A DNA stretch of 64,000 nucleotides from Polynucleobacter finlandensis. Its GTDB lineage: Bacteria; Pseudomonadota; Gammaproteobacteria; Burkholderiales; Burkholderiaceae. The translations under genes were made by a program, and so were the position numbers. The notes below the pieces were generated by a model. The model made no database searches. It saw only the letters and a program-made list of their open reading frames with translations, and was not told the DNA's origin. The DNA lies in assembly GCF_018881755.1 (NCBI RefSeq), contig NZ_JACVPS010000010.1:1-64000 (forward strand), given 5' to 3'. Below are positions 7,234 through 17,317 of the stretch, in pieces (position 1 is the first letter of the stretch; each line of letters begins with the position of its first letter).

Positions 7234-9804
7234 TTGGAAATCACCCGAATTCGGATGCTGCGCGGCCCCAACTTATGGAGCCGTCATACCGCTTTAGAAG
7301 CGATTGTGTCTTGTGAAGAATCCGAGCGTTCAATTGATTCCATTCCCCAGTTTGAAACCAAGATCCGCGCACGCTTTCCCCAGCTCGGTAGCATGCGTCG
7401 TGGCGGACACAATGAAGTGCTTTCTTTAGCGCATGCTCTAGAGCACGCAGCTTTAGGTCTACAAGCGCAAGCCGGTTGTCCCGTGACTTTTAGTCGTACA
7501 GTTCAGACTATTGAGCCCGGCGTTTATCAAGTGGTTGCTGAATATATTGAAGAAGTTGTCGGTCGCATGGCCTTTGACTTTGCCTTCGCTTTAATTCAGG
7601 CAACCCTAAACGATGCGCCATTTGATTTGGCTGCTGCCCTCTCTGAGTTGGATGCCCTTTATGAAGATGTACGCTTGGGACCAAGCACTGGCTCCATTGT
7701 GGACGCCGCTGTGCAACGCAATATTCCATTTCGCCGCATGACTGAAGGCAGCATGGTGCAGTTTGGTTGGGGTAGCAAACAAAAAAGAATTCAAGCTGCA
7801 GAAACCAGCGACACCAGCGCCATTGCTGAAGCGATTGCTCAAGATAAAGAGCTCACTAAAAACTTACTCGCCGCTGCCGGTGTTTCAGTACCCATTGGTG
7901 AGGTGGTTACGACTGCCGATGCTGCATGGGCAGCCGCTCAAAAAATTGGCGGTCCGATCGTACTCAAACCAAAAGATGGCAATCAAGGTAAGGGTGTCGT
8001 TGCCAACATTCAAACAGAAGAAGAGGTGCGAGCAGGCTTTGTAGTGACCCAAGCCTTTGGTCGCGACACGATTGTTGAGCGTTACCTTCCAGGCGCGGAC
8101 TACCGTCTGCTCGTTGTTGGCAACCGTCTATCGGCTGCTGCTCGGCGTGAACCTGCTCAAGTAGTTGGTGATGGCAGCAACTCCATTGCCAAACTAGTTG
8201 AGATTGAAAACCAAAATCCATTACGGGGCGATGGTCATGCAACTGCACTGACAAAAATTCGTTTTGATGACATCGCCTTGGCGCATTTAGCCAGCTCAAA
8301 TCTCACCCCAGAATACGTTCCCAAAAAAGGTGAGCGCGTCTTGTTACGCAATAACGCCAACCTGAGCACTGGTGGCACAGCTACTGATGTCACCGATGAT
8401 GTTCATGCCGATGTCGCAGCTAGTGCTATTGCAGCAGCGCAGATGATTGGCCTAGATATTGCTGGCGTGGATATTCTGTGTGAGGCGATTTACAAGCCAC
8501 TGGAATCACAAGGCGGCGGCATTGTGGAAGTAAATGCTGCACCAGGACTACGCATGCATCTCAAGCCCTCTTATGGCAAGAGCCGCCCTGTAGGTGAAGA
8601 CATCATTAATATGATGTTCCCTCAAGGTGAGAATGGCCGTATTCCCGTGGTGGCTGTCACAGGTACTAACGGCAAAACCACGACTGTTCGCTTAATCTCT
8701 CATCTACTCAATGAGACAGGTCTGCGCGTTGGTATGACCACTACTGATGGTGTCTATATCAATCATAAGTTGATCGATTCGGGCGACTGTAGTGGCCCCC
8801 GTAGCGCGCGTAATGTCTTGATGCACCCTGATACCGACGCCGCCGTTCTTGAAACTGCCCGTGGTGGCATGTTGCGTGAGGGCTTAGGTTTTGACCGTTG
8901 CGAAGTGGCAGTCGTTACCAATATTGGCGAAGGTGACCACCTAGGCCTGAACTACATCACCAGTGTTGAGGATTTAGCCATTCTCAAACGTGTGATTGTG
9001 CAGAACGTGGCGCCTACTGGTGCGGCAGTTCTCAATGCAGCAGACCCAATCGTGGCAAAAATGGGTGATGTTTGCACAGGTCGCGTCATCTTCTTTGCTC
9101 AGAATCAACATCACCCTGTTATTGCAGCACACCGCGCCAAGAATAAAAAAGTAATCTACTTTGATGGTCACTACATTGTTGCCTCCAAAGGATCTCGCGT
9201 GATGTATCGCTTTCCGGTGAGTGAAATTCCATTCACACAAAATGGTGTTCTTGGATTCCAAGTAGAAAATGCGATGGCCTCCATTGGTGCAGCTTGGGCC
9301 TTAGGTTTAGATGCTGAAAAGATTGCGCGTGGCTTACATAGCTTTGAAAGCTCAGCCAATGCAGTCCCTGGTCGCTTTAATCAATTCCAACATCATGGCG
9401 CTACGGTGATTGCTGACTATGGTCACAACCCTGATGCTATGCGTGCATTGGCTAGAGCGATTGAGGCCATGAAGCCCAATAAGAGCCACGTGGTTATTAG
9501 TGGTGCTGGTGATCGTCGCGATGAAGATATTCGTGACCTGACTCGTATCCTAGGGAACGCTTTTGATAACGTCATTCTGTATCAAGACCAATGTCAGCGC
9601 GGTCGTGAAGATGGTGAAGTGCTCAAACTTTTACAAGAGGGTTTAGTAGGCGCTACCAAGACAAAACACATTAAAGAGATTCGTGGCGAGTTTTTAGCAA
9701 TTGATACCGCACTCAATGATCTTGCTTCTGGTGATATTTGCTTGATCTTAATTGATCAAGTCGAAGAGTCCCTCGCCTACCTCAAGGGAAAAGTACAAGC
9801 TTAA
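7234..9804 (+). CDS. cphA: Cyanophycin synthetase
   Basis: This 856-residue enzyme builds the Asp-Arg storage polymer cyanophycin from aspartate, arginine and ATP. Domains in order: N-terminal domain ([15 protein letters not shown]), ATP-grasp domain ([11 protein letters not shown] near residue 246; [14 protein letters not shown] near 427), and Mur ligase domain with an intact P-loop (GTNGKTT near 477-483) and a full C-terminal domain ([13 protein letters not shown] near 728). The length is typical of full CphA. It starts with TTG directly after the stop of the upstream paralogue, with AGGAG five bases before it, so the two are coupled. Its stop overlaps that of fbp on the other strand by four bases. 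No cyanophycinase gene is in the window. Confidence 0.93.
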   Translation: MEITRIRMLRGPNLWSRHTALEAIVSCEESERSIDSIPQFETKIRARFPQLGSMRRGGHNEVLSLAHALEHAALGLQAQAGCPVTFSRTVQTIEPGVYQVVAEYIEEVVGRMAFDFAFALIQATLNDAPFDLAAALSELDALYEDVRLGPSTGSIVDAAVQRNIPFRRMTEGSMVQFGWGSKQKRIQAAETSDTSAIAEAIAQDKELTKNLLAAAGVSVPIGEVVTTADAAWAAAQKIGGPIVLKPKDGNQGKGVVANIQTEEEVRAGFVVTQAFGRDTIVERYLPGADYRLLVVGNRLSAAARREPAQVVGDGSNSIAKLVEIENQNPLRGDGHATALTKIRFDDIALAHLASSNLTPEYVPKKGERVLLRNNANLSTGGTATDVTDDVHADVAASAIAAAQMIGLDIAGVDILCEAIYKPLESQGGGIVEVNAAPGLRMHLKPSYGKSRPVGEDIINMMFPQGENGRIPVVAVTGTNGKTTTVRLISHLLNETGLRVGMTTTDGVYINHKLIDSGDCSGPRSARNVLMHPDTDAAVLETARGGMLREGLGFDRCEVAVVTNIGEGDHLGLNYITSVEDLAILKRVIVQNVAPTGAAVLNAADPIVAKMGDVCTGRVIFFAQNQHHPVIAAHRAKNKKVIYFDGHYIVASKGSRVMYRFPVSEIPFTQNGVLGFQVENAMASIGAAWALGLDAEKIARGLHSFESSANAVPGRFNQFQHHGATVIADYGHNPDAMRALARAIEAMKPNKSHVVISGAGDRRDEDIRDLTRILGNAFDNVILYQDQCQRGREDGEVLKLLQEGLVGATKTKHIKEIRGEFLAIDTALNDLASGDICLILIDQVEESLAYLKGKVQA

Positions 9805-10805
9805 GCGTGGTAGTGACGTAAACGATCAATTTCCTCTTTAGAACCCAACATCACCGAGACGCGCTCGTGCAGCTCAGTTGGCACTAAATCCATAATCAAT
9901 TCTTTGCCATTGGTAGATGCTCCGCCAGCTTGCTCCACCAAGAAGCTCATGGGATTGGCTTCGTACATCAAGCGTAATTTGCCAGGCTTGTGTGGTTCGC
10001 GCTGATCCCAGGGATACATGAAGATACCACCGCGAGACAAAACGCGATGCACATCAGCGACCATCGAAGCAATCCAACGCATATTGAAATCTTTGTCACG
10101 CTCGCCACTGGTACCAGCAAGGCATTCTTCAACATAGCGACGCACTGGCTCGGCCCAATGGCGCATATTAGACATATTGATCGCAAACTCTTTAGTGGAG
10201 TGAGAGATTTCTACTGCATGCTTGATGAGAATGAATTCACCGGTCACCTTATTCAAAGTAAACATTACTACGCCGTCACCCAAAGTTAAAGCCATGGTGG
10301 TTTGAGGGCCGTAGACCACATAACCGGCAGCAACTTGGTGGCGACCAGACAACAAGAAATCAGAAGTCTGCAATGGTGCTTTAGGTTCTTGCTTTTTCAA
10401 TACAGAAAAGATAGTGCCAATAGAAACATTGACATCAATATTCGAAGAGCCATCTAATGGATCAAATAAGAGTAGATAGTCGCCAATGCCCTGCACGGGT
10501 AGCGGCAGCTCCATTTCCTCGGAAGCTAAGCCAGCCAAAGATTTGCAAGTCTGCACGCCATCTATTAATAAATCATTGGCAATCACATCCAGCTTTTGCT
10601 GAACTTCACCTTGCACATTGCCTGTTCCAGCGGAACCCAACAAACCAATCAAGGCACCTTGCGCTACTTCATGACTCAGTGTGTTGCAAGTATCAGCTAC
10701 TGCCAATAAAAGTTCTTGCAGGCCAGCGGGCACAGCAGCACCTTTTACCTTGGTCTTCTCGAGGTATTGCTTGAAATTGGTCTTTAAGCTGGTTGGGGCG
10801 TTCAA
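9801..10805 (-). CDS. fbp: Class 1 fructose-1,6-bisphosphatase
   Basis: This 334-residue enzyme removes the 1-phosphate of fructose 1,6-bisphosphate in gluconeogenesis. The metal-binding motif [10 protein letters not shown] is near residue 115, and the sugar-phosphate site stretch [10 protein letters not shown] near residue 258; both are hallmarks of class 1 enzymes. The start is TTG with GGAGAA eight bases upstream. The gene is convergent with cphA, and the two stops share the bases TTAA. Confidence 0.95.
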   Translation of the reverse strand: MNAPTSLKTNFKQYLEKTKVKGAAVPAGLQELLLAVADTCNTLSHEVAQGALIGLLGSAGTGNVQGEVQQKLDVIANDLLIDGVQTCKSLAGLASEEMELPLPVQGIGDYLLLFDPLDGSSNIDVNVSIGTIFSVLKKQEPKAPLQTSDFLLSGRHQVAAGYVVYGPQTTMALTLGDGVVMFTLNKVTGEFILIKHAVEISHSTKEFAINMSNMRHWAEPVRRYVEECLAGTSGERDKDFNMRWIASMVADVHRVLSRGGIFMYPWDQREPHKPGKLRLMYEANPMSFLVEQAGGASTNGKELIMDLVPTELHERVSVMLGSKEEIDRLRHYHA

Positions 10806-10885
10806 AAAATGATTCTCCGTAGTGTTTCGTAGTGCTTGTTAGTGCTCTATTGGTAATTAGGGTCTATTTTGCCCTGTTATGAGTC

Positions 10886-13495
10886 TTAATTTCCCAATGC
10901 CTTAGAAATTACCTCTCTGACATCAGCAGAGAGGGTCTTGCAGGCGGCCACTTCTTCTAAATACGCATGCATCTTGCCTTGATAGGGTTGGGCAAAAAGA
11001 CGCCAACGATCTAAAGCCCTTGCTAAACGAGCTGCAACCTGAGGGTTGATTGGATCGAGCGCTAACACCGCCTCAGCCCAAAAGGCATAGCCGCTGCCAT
11101 CAGCCTGATGAAAGCTTGCAGGATTATTCATGCAAAAGGCATGAATCACACTGCGCACACGATTGGGGTTATTCATCTTGAATGCTTCATGCTCACGCAA
11201 GCGATACACATCTGTCAGGGTCGGCTCGGCGCCATCGACTGGTGGGCGACTCGATTGCAAAGCAAACCATTTATCCACCACCAAAGGATCATCGGCAAAG
11301 CGCTGATAAAAATCAGCTAGGCATTCTTTTGCTGCTTTTGCTCCATGAATTACCAAGCCAGCTAGAGCCGCATAGCGATCAGTCATATTGTCAGCATTTT
11401 GGTATTGATTGACTGCCATAGCGGACCAGATCATCGCATCCGCTTCCAGCAACATACTTAATGAGAGGTTTTTAAGAGCACGCTTACCCGCACTAATGGC
11501 GTCAGGTTTAAAGCCATCAGGTGTTTGCATTTGTTGATACAAAGCAGCCCACTCTAAGCGCAAGCCACTGGCCAGCGCTCGACGGAATGCCCGTCTTGAG
11601 CCAAAGATCTGCTGTGGATCGACGCTAGCGCACTGCTCGTACAAGTAGGTTTCAGCGGGAAGGGTTAAAGCAAGCTCTTTGAAAGCAGGGTCCAACTCGG
11701 AATCCATCAAGAGATCGCGGTAGGCATTCATTAACTGCTCGTCGGGCAAACGATTTTCCAAAATCATTTGCATTGCCAACTTCTGACCAGACTCCCAACG
11801 ATTAAAGGCATCGTCATCATTTGAGAACAGGGTCAATAAATCCGCTTCACTCTGTGCAAAGTCGAAATTGATTGGCGCTGAGAAATTGCGATTAATCGAT
11901 AGAACGGGGCGCTCGTCAATATTATCAAAAGTCCAAGATTGCTTTATTTCTTTAAGCTCGAGCAACTGCTCCACTTGATCATCAGCCGTGGTTAACAAGC
12001 GCACTTTCAACGGAATATGAAAAGGCTTTTTCTCTGTCTGACCAGGGCTTGCTGCACAGCTTTGACTTAAGGTGAGGTGATATTGCCTTTTAGCTGCATC
12101 GTATTGTTCTTCAACCTGAACGCGTGGGGTACCAGCCTGGCTATACCAATTTTTAAATTGACTGAGATCACGCTCGTTAGCATCAGCCATCGCTGCCAAG
12201 AAATCGTCACAAGTGACTGCCTGACCATCATGGCGCTTGAAGTACAGATCCATACCCTTGCGGAAACCATCAAGCCCTAATAAGGTTTGATACATGCGCA
12301 CAACTTCAGCGCCCTTCTCATACACGGTAACGGTGTAAAAGTTATTAATCTCCTGATACTCATCCGGACGAATGGGATGTGCCATAGGGCCTGCATCTTC
12401 CGGGAATTGAAGTTGACGCAAGGTACGCACATCCTCAATACGCTTCACCGCTCTACCGGATTCACTACCCATTTGATCAGCAGAAAATTCTTGATCACGG
12501 AATACCGTAAGACCTTCTTTTAATGAGAGCTGGAACCAATCTTGGCAAGTCACTCGATTGCCAGTCCAGTTATGAAAGTATTCGTGTGCTACAACGCTTT
12601 CTATATTGGCAAAGTCCACATCCGTTGCCGTCTCAGGCTGCGCCAAGACGTACTTGGTGTTAAAAATATTCAAGCCCTTATTTTCCATGGCGCCCATATT
12701 GAAATCACTCACCGCCACAATCATGAAGCGCTCAAGATCTAGCTCTAAGCCATAGCGCTCTTCATCCCAATGAATCGAGGCAATCAAGGAATCCATCGCA
12801 TGACGGGTTTTGTGGAGATCGTGTGGCTCAACCCAGATTTGCAATAGCTTTTTAGCGCCACTGCTAGTCGTAATGGTTTCTTCAATACATTCCAACTTGC
12901 CAGCTACTAGCGCAAACAAATAAGATGGCTTTGGAAATGGGTCTTCCCATATGGCGCTATGCCAACCGTTAGGCAACTTCTCAGTGCTCAGTAAATTTCC
13001 GTTGGCCAGCAACACTGGGCACTCTGTTTCACGTGCACGCAAGGTCACGCGGAACTTGGCCATCACATCTGGACGATCCAAGAAGTAAGTGATTTTTCTG
13101 AAGCCCTCAGCTTCACACTGCGTAAAGAAATTTCCATTTGAAACATACAAACCCATAAGGGAAGTATTTTTCTCAGGAACGCAGATACAAATGATTTCAA
13201 CAACAAAGAGGTCTTTGCCATTATTGGGCAAAGAATGAATGCTGAGTGTTTCTGGTGTTAATTCAAAATGGCGATGCGCCTCGCCATTGATACGCAAACT
13301 AACAAACTCGAGCTCTTGTCCCTGCAACACCAAAGGCGTGCCAGCTTCATGACTTTTACCCGGCAACACCTCAAGCCGACTTTTAACAATCGTGCGCGCA
13401 GGATCCAATGCAATATCGAGCTCTACTTGCCCAAAGGTGTAATTTGGGGGGCGGTATTCGAGCCTACGAAAGCTCTGTGGCAGATCAGTTTTCAT
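10886..13495 (-). CDS. pepN: Aminopeptidase N (M1 family)
   Basis: This 869-residue cytoplasmic zinc aminopeptidase has the M1 hallmarks: substrate motif GAMENKGLNIF near residue 263, zinc site HEYFHNW (HEXXH) near 298, and the third ligand Glu in LKEGLTVFRD about 19 residues later. Length and the C-terminal helical domain match PepN of Gram-negative bacteria. It trims N-terminal residues from peptides during protein turnover. ATG start; single gene between fbp and the GDT1 gene. Confidence 0.95.
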   Translation of the reverse strand: MKTDLPQSFRRLEYRPPNYTFGQVELDIALDPARTIVKSRLEVLPGKSHEAGTPLVLQGQELEFVSLRINGEAHRHFELTPETLSIHSLPNNGKDLFVVEIICICVPEKNTSLMGLYVSNGNFFTQCEAEGFRKITYFLDRPDVMAKFRVTLRARETECPVLLANGNLLSTEKLPNGWHSAIWEDPFPKPSYLFALVAGKLECIEETITTSSGAKKLLQIWVEPHDLHKTRHAMDSLIASIHWDEERYGLELDLERFMIVAVSDFNMGAMENKGLNIFNTKYVLAQPETATDVDFANIESVVAHEYFHNWTGNRVTCQDWFQLSLKEGLTVFRDQEFSADQMGSESGRAVKRIEDVRTLRQLQFPEDAGPMAHPIRPDEYQEINNFYTVTVYEKGAEVVRMYQTLLGLDGFRKGMDLYFKRHDGQAVTCDDFLAAMADANERDLSQFKNWYSQAGTPRVQVEEQYDAAKRQYHLTLSQSCAASPGQTEKKPFHIPLKVRLLTTADDQVEQLLELKEIKQSWTFDNIDERPVLSINRNFSAPINFDFAQSEADLLTLFSNDDDAFNRWESGQKLAMQMILENRLPDEQLMNAYRDLLMDSELDPAFKELALTLPAETYLYEQCASVDPQQIFGSRRAFRRALASGLRLEWAALYQQMQTPDGFKPDAISAGKRALKNLSLSMLLEADAMIWSAMAVNQYQNADNMTDRYAALAGLVIHGAKAAKECLADFYQRFADDPLVVDKWFALQSSRPPVDGAEPTLTDVYRLREHEAFKMNNPNRVRSVIHAFCMNNPASFHQADGSGYAFWAEAVLALDPINPQVAARLARALDRWRLFAQPYQGKMHAYLEEVAACKTLSADVREVISKALGN

Positions 13496-13520
13496 GTGGC
13501 AATTTTAGTCACCCTTGAGC

Positions 13521-14096
13521 TTAGCCCCAGATTAGCGTAGCAAGACCAATTGCAATGAACGTGACTGCTGCCACTGCATGCACCCATTTGATTGGCATAC
13601 GCTTGGTAAATTTTTGACCGATCCAAACCGCAGGCGCATTGGCCAACATCATCCCCAAAGTAGTGCCTACTGTGACTGAGAAAACATCTGAATACCTCGC
13701 ACCCAATGCAATAGTTGCGATTTGGGTTTTATCCCCCATCTCGGCCAAGAAGAACAAGCCAACGGTCAGCATGAATACCTGGAAAGCGCGATCAGCCACT
13801 TTAGAGCCTGCGGCATCATCAATATGGTCGGGAACTAAAAGCCACAGACCAATCCCCAGAAAACTCAGACTCAAGACCCACTTAAGGACCTCTGGGCTCA
13901 TCAAAGTTGTGAGCCACTGACCCAAAAAGGCCGCGCAGGCATGGTTTGCGATCGTGGCAATAAAAATACCCCCAATAATGGCCATGGCCTGTTTGGGGTA
14001 ACGGGCAGCCAGCATCAGGGAGAGCAATTGGGTCTTATCACCCATTTCAGCCAAGGCAACTACCCCAGCAGACAGCGTTAATGCAGAAAGGTCCAT
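13521..14096 (-). CDS. GDT1/TMEM165-family cation transporter
   Basis: This 191-residue membrane protein has six predicted helices and two copies of the family motif E-x-G-D-K-T (EMGDKTQ near residues 17 and 119), one in each half, as expected for this pseudo-symmetric family. Members export or exchange Mn2+ or Ca2+; bacterial members often protect against manganese excess. No yybP-type manganese riboswitch was recognised in the 129 bases upstream. The ion is inferred from the family. Confidence 0.85.
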   Translation of the reverse strand: MDLSALTLSAGVVALAEMGDKTQLLSLMLAARYPKQAMAIIGGIFIATIANHACAAFLGQWLTTLMSPEVLKWVLSLSFLGIGLWLLVPDHIDDAAGSKVADRAFQVFMLTVGLFFLAEMGDKTQIATIALGARYSDVFSVTVGTTLGMMLANAPAVWIGQKFTKRMPIKWVHAVAAVTFIAIGLATLIWG

Positions 14097-14225
14097 AGAT
14101 TCAGTTAGTTAGGTATTTTCTATCAATATCGTTAATTAATACAATTTGGCTATTACACCACTGAGTCCTACACTTACGACCATACAAATAGTGATGAATG
14201 TCACCCACAAGCATAGAGGATACAA

Positions 14226-15563
14226 ATGACAACTCGCGAAGGTAGTTTAGAGGCCCCAACCCGCCATCCCTTAGATTGGCAAAACCCGAAGTTCTACGAC
14301 AAAGTCGATCTCGAAAATGAGATGGAGCGTGTGTTTGATCTTTGCCATGGTTGCCGTCGTTGTGTCAGCCTCTGCGGCTCCTTTCCGACTCTCTTTGATT
14401 TAGTCGATGCCACAGAAGATCTAGAGATGGCTCAAGTGGATAAGGCAGATTACCAACAGGTAGTGGATCAATGTTACCTCTGTGATGTTTGCTACATGAC
14501 CAAATGTCCTTACGTCCCACCACACCCTTGGAATATCGATTTCCCGCATTTAATGCTGCGCGCTAAGGCCGTTAACTTCAAAGATGATAAAGCAACCTTC
14601 CGCGATAAATTACTTTCCTCCACAGATAAGCTTGGGCACTTTGCAGGAATTCCGATCGTGACGCAAGCTGTTAATGCAGTAAACAGCAAAGGCCTTGCGC
14701 GTTTAGTGATGGAAGGCGCTCTAGGCGTTGATAAAAATGCTTGGATTCCGGAATACGCCACTAAGACCTTCCCTCAAGTTGCCGAGAAATCAGAAAACTT
14801 ACCCGTCATTGATGGCAAGAAGACTCCTGGCAAAGTGGCCATCTACGCCACTTGCTATATCAATTACAACGAGCCTGGCATTGGCCAGGATTTGATTAAG
14901 GTTCTTAAACACAATCAAATTCCATATGAGCTAGTAGACAAGGAAGCTTGCTGCGGTATGCCTAAGTTGGAATTGGGTGACCTAGAGTCGGTTGCGGAAA
15001 ATAAAGAAAAGAATATTCCAAAGCTCGCGAAATTAGCGCGTGAAGGTTATGCCATCTTGACGCCGATTCCTTCTTGCACGCTGATGTTTAAGCAAGAACT
15101 CCCACTAATGTTCCCTGCCTGCGAAGATACGCAATTGGTGAAAGAGGCAATGTGGGATCCGTTTGAATATTTCGTGGCACGCAATTCCGATGGCTTACTA
15201 AAGACAGACTTCTCCACTGAACTTGGTCACGTCAGTTATCACATGGCTTGCCACTCACGCGTGCAAAACGTCGGTCAGAAAACAGCAGAAGCATTGCGCT
15301 TGGTACCCGGCACAGAAGTCAATGTGGTTGAGCGTTGCTCTGGCCACTCTGGCACATGGGGTGTAAAGAAAGAGTTCCATGAAATGGCGATGAAGATTGG
15401 TAAGCCTGTCTTTAAAAGAATGGCTGAAGAAGAGCCAAACTACATTAGCTCTGATTGCCAACTTGCTGGTCACCATATTGAACAGGGTATGGAAGAGCTT
15501 GGCTTACCAAAAGCAGAAATGGCACACCCACTGACACTGCTTGCAAAAGCGTACGGTTTATAA
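14226..15563 (+). CDS. Iron-sulfur protein of the heterodisulfide reductase/GlpC type
   Basis: This 445-residue protein has two N-terminal 4Fe-4S clusters (CHGCRRCVSLC near residue 40 and CYLCDVCYMTKCP near 87) and two C-terminal CCG-like domains (CCGMPKLELGD near 239 and ERCSGHSGTWG near 375). This layout is that of GlpC and the HdrD-type electron carriers. No catalytic flavin subunit is encoded nearby, so the electron partner is unknown. GAGGA precedes the ATG. It forms a two-gene operon with the DUF3501 gene. Homologues are often grouped with rubrerythrin, which is absent here. Confidence 0.85.
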   Translation: MTTREGSLEAPTRHPLDWQNPKFYDKVDLENEMERVFDLCHGCRRCVSLCGSFPTLFDLVDATEDLEMAQVDKADYQQVVDQCYLCDVCYMTKCPYVPPHPWNIDFPHLMLRAKAVNFKDDKATFRDKLLSSTDKLGHFAGIPIVTQAVNAVNSKGLARLVMEGALGVDKNAWIPEYATKTFPQVAEKSENLPVIDGKKTPGKVAIYATCYINYNEPGIGQDLIKVLKHNQIPYELVDKEACCGMPKLELGDLESVAENKEKNIPKLAKLAREGYAILTPIPSCTLMFKQELPLMFPACEDTQLVKEAMWDPFEYFVARNSDGLLKTDFSTELGHVSYHMACHSRVQNVGQKTAEALRLVPGTEVNVVERCSGHSGTWGVKKEFHEMAMKIGKPVFKRMAEEEPNYISSDCQLAGHHIEQGMEELGLPKAEMAHPLTLLAKAYGL

Positions 15564-15595
15564 ATACAAATTTAATAGAACAGGAATACAGCAGT

Positions 15596-16180
15596 ATGGG
15601 AAAAATTACCATCGATAGCCTTTTAAGCTTAGAGGCGTATCACAAGGAGCGTCCTGCCTTTCGTGAGAAAGCAATTACCGAGCGCCGCTTACGCACTGTT
15701 CATCTTGGCGATCACCTGACGATGATCTTTGAGAATGAATTTTTAATGCGCTACCAAATACAAGAAATGTTGCGTGTGGAGAAGACATTTGAAGAGGAAG
15801 GTATTCAGGATGAATTGAATGCCTACAACCCATTGGTGCCTGATGGGTCGGATTTCAAAGCAACGATGATGTTGGAATACCCCAATGAGGCTGATCGCAA
15901 AGTAGCGTTAGCAAAATTGGTAGGTATTGAGCATCAAATGTTTATTGAGGTCGAAGGTCAGCCACGCGTATACGCCATCGCCGACGAAGATCTGGAGCGC
16001 TCTACTGAAGAAAAAACCTCAGCAGTGCATTTCATGCGCTTTGATCTGACTGATGATATGAAAAAGGCCTTAAAGGCTGGCGCTCAGATGATGGTGGGTT
16101 GTGACCATAAGGAATATCCCATGCATGTCAAAACCCTTGCACCCGAAACGCTAGCCTCTTTGGTTTCTGATCTCAGTTAA
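15596..16180 (+). CDS. DUF3501 family protein
   Basis: This 194-residue soluble protein starts 32 bases after the Fe-S protein gene and belongs to the DUF3501 family, which travels with such Fe-S proteins. It has many charged residues, one cysteine (MVGCDHKEYP near residue 165) and no membrane segment. The function is not known; constant pairing suggests it serves the same redox system. Confidence 0.8.
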   Translation: MGKITIDSLLSLEAYHKERPAFREKAITERRLRTVHLGDHLTMIFENEFLMRYQIQEMLRVEKTFEEEGIQDELNAYNPLVPDGSDFKATMMLEYPNEADRKVALAKLVGIEHQMFIEVEGQPRVYAIADEDLERSTEEKTSAVHFMRFDLTDDMKKALKAGAQMMVGCDHKEYPMHVKTLAPETLASLVSDLS

Positions 16181-16187
16181 TTTTGCG

Positions 16188-17306
16188 CTAGGCAGCAATG
16201 AGCTCTTCGGCCGGGACGTAGTCCAGTCGTTGAGCTTGTGCCACGGGTTCCGAAGTTAGCATTCCACGATGCACACTCAAGCCATTGCGTAAGTGATGGT
16301 TGTTGGATAAAGCCTTCATCACCCCTCGGTTTGCTAATACCTCAACAAAGGGATAGGTTGCATTCGTTAAAGCAAAAGTTGAAGTTCTGGCAACAGCGCC
16401 TGGCATATTGGCGACACAGTAATGAATCACCCCATCCACTAAGAATGTAGGATCGGCATGAGTGGTTGGTTTAGAGGTTTCAAAACATCCGCCTTGATCA
16501 ATCGCCACATCCACCACCACAGAACCAGCCTTCATCTTGCGCACCATTTCATGGCTAACTAACTTTGGAGCAGCCGCTCCTGGCAATAGGACTGCGCCAA
16601 TCACGGCATCTGCGGCGCACACTTCACGCTCAACAGAAAGTGGATCGGAGTAAAAGGTTCGGACACGATTGCCGTATAGCGCATCAATATGACGCAAGCG
16701 CTCGATGTCGCGATCAAAGATACAAACATCCGCACCCATGCCCACCGCCATTTGCAGGGCATTACGACCGACAACGCCGCCGCCCAAGATGACAACCTTG
16801 GCAGGAGCAACCCCTGGAACGCCCGCCATCAAGACTCCAAGCCCTCCATGGGTCTTCTCTAGGTGCGCTGCTGCTGCCTGAATAGACATCCTTCCAGCCA
16901 CTTCACTCATAGGGGCTAAGAGAGGTAAAGCACCATTCATCGAGGTAACAGTTTCATAGGCAATGCAAGTCGCACCAGAGTCAATCAAGGCTTTGGTTTG
17001 AACTGGGTCTGGCGCCAGGTGCAAATAAGTAAATAAGATTTGATCCTCTCGCAACATTGAACACTCTTGTGCTTGTGGCTCTTTAACTTTCACAATCATG
17101 TCTGCTTTGCTATAAACCTCGGCAGCACTGTTGATTAAGGTTGCTCCAGCAATGCGATAGGATTCATCACTTAAGCCAATCTGCGCTCCGGCACCCCGTT
17201 GCACGAGTACTGAATGACCTTGCTGACACAGTCCGCTAACATTACCTGGGGTAAGACCCACACGAAACTCATTGTTTTTAACTTCTTGAGGTACGCCAAT
17301 AATCAT
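16188..17306 (-). CDS. ald: Alanine dehydrogenase
   Basis: This 372-residue NAD-dependent enzyme interconverts L-alanine and pyruvate plus ammonia. The Rossmann motif GGGVVGRNA is near residue 173; MSEVAGRMS near 130 and the start MIIGVPQEVKNNEFRVG are typical of Ald. AAGGAG abuts a first ATG with no spacer, so the second ATG at 17306 is chosen, six bases after the Shine-Dalgarno. It follows an amino acid permease by 11 bases, which suggests joint uptake and deamination of alanine as carbon and nitrogen source. Confidence 0.93.
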   Translation of the reverse strand: MIIGVPQEVKNNEFRVGLTPGNVSGLCQQGHSVLVQRGAGAQIGLSDESYRIAGATLINSAAEVYSKADMIVKVKEPQAQECSMLREDQILFTYLHLAPDPVQTKALIDSGATCIAYETVTSMNGALPLLAPMSEVAGRMSIQAAAAHLEKTHGGLGVLMAGVPGVAPAKVVILGGGVVGRNALQMAVGMGADVCIFDRDIERLRHIDALYGNRVRTFYSDPLSVEREVCAADAVIGAVLLPGAAAPKLVSHEMVRKMKAGSVVVDVAIDQGGCFETSKPTTHADPTFLVDGVIHYCVANMPGAVARTSTFALTNATYPFVEVLANRGVMKALSNNHHLRNGLSVHRGMLTSEPVAQAQRLDYVPAEELIAA

Positions 17307-17317
17307 TTCCATCTCCT

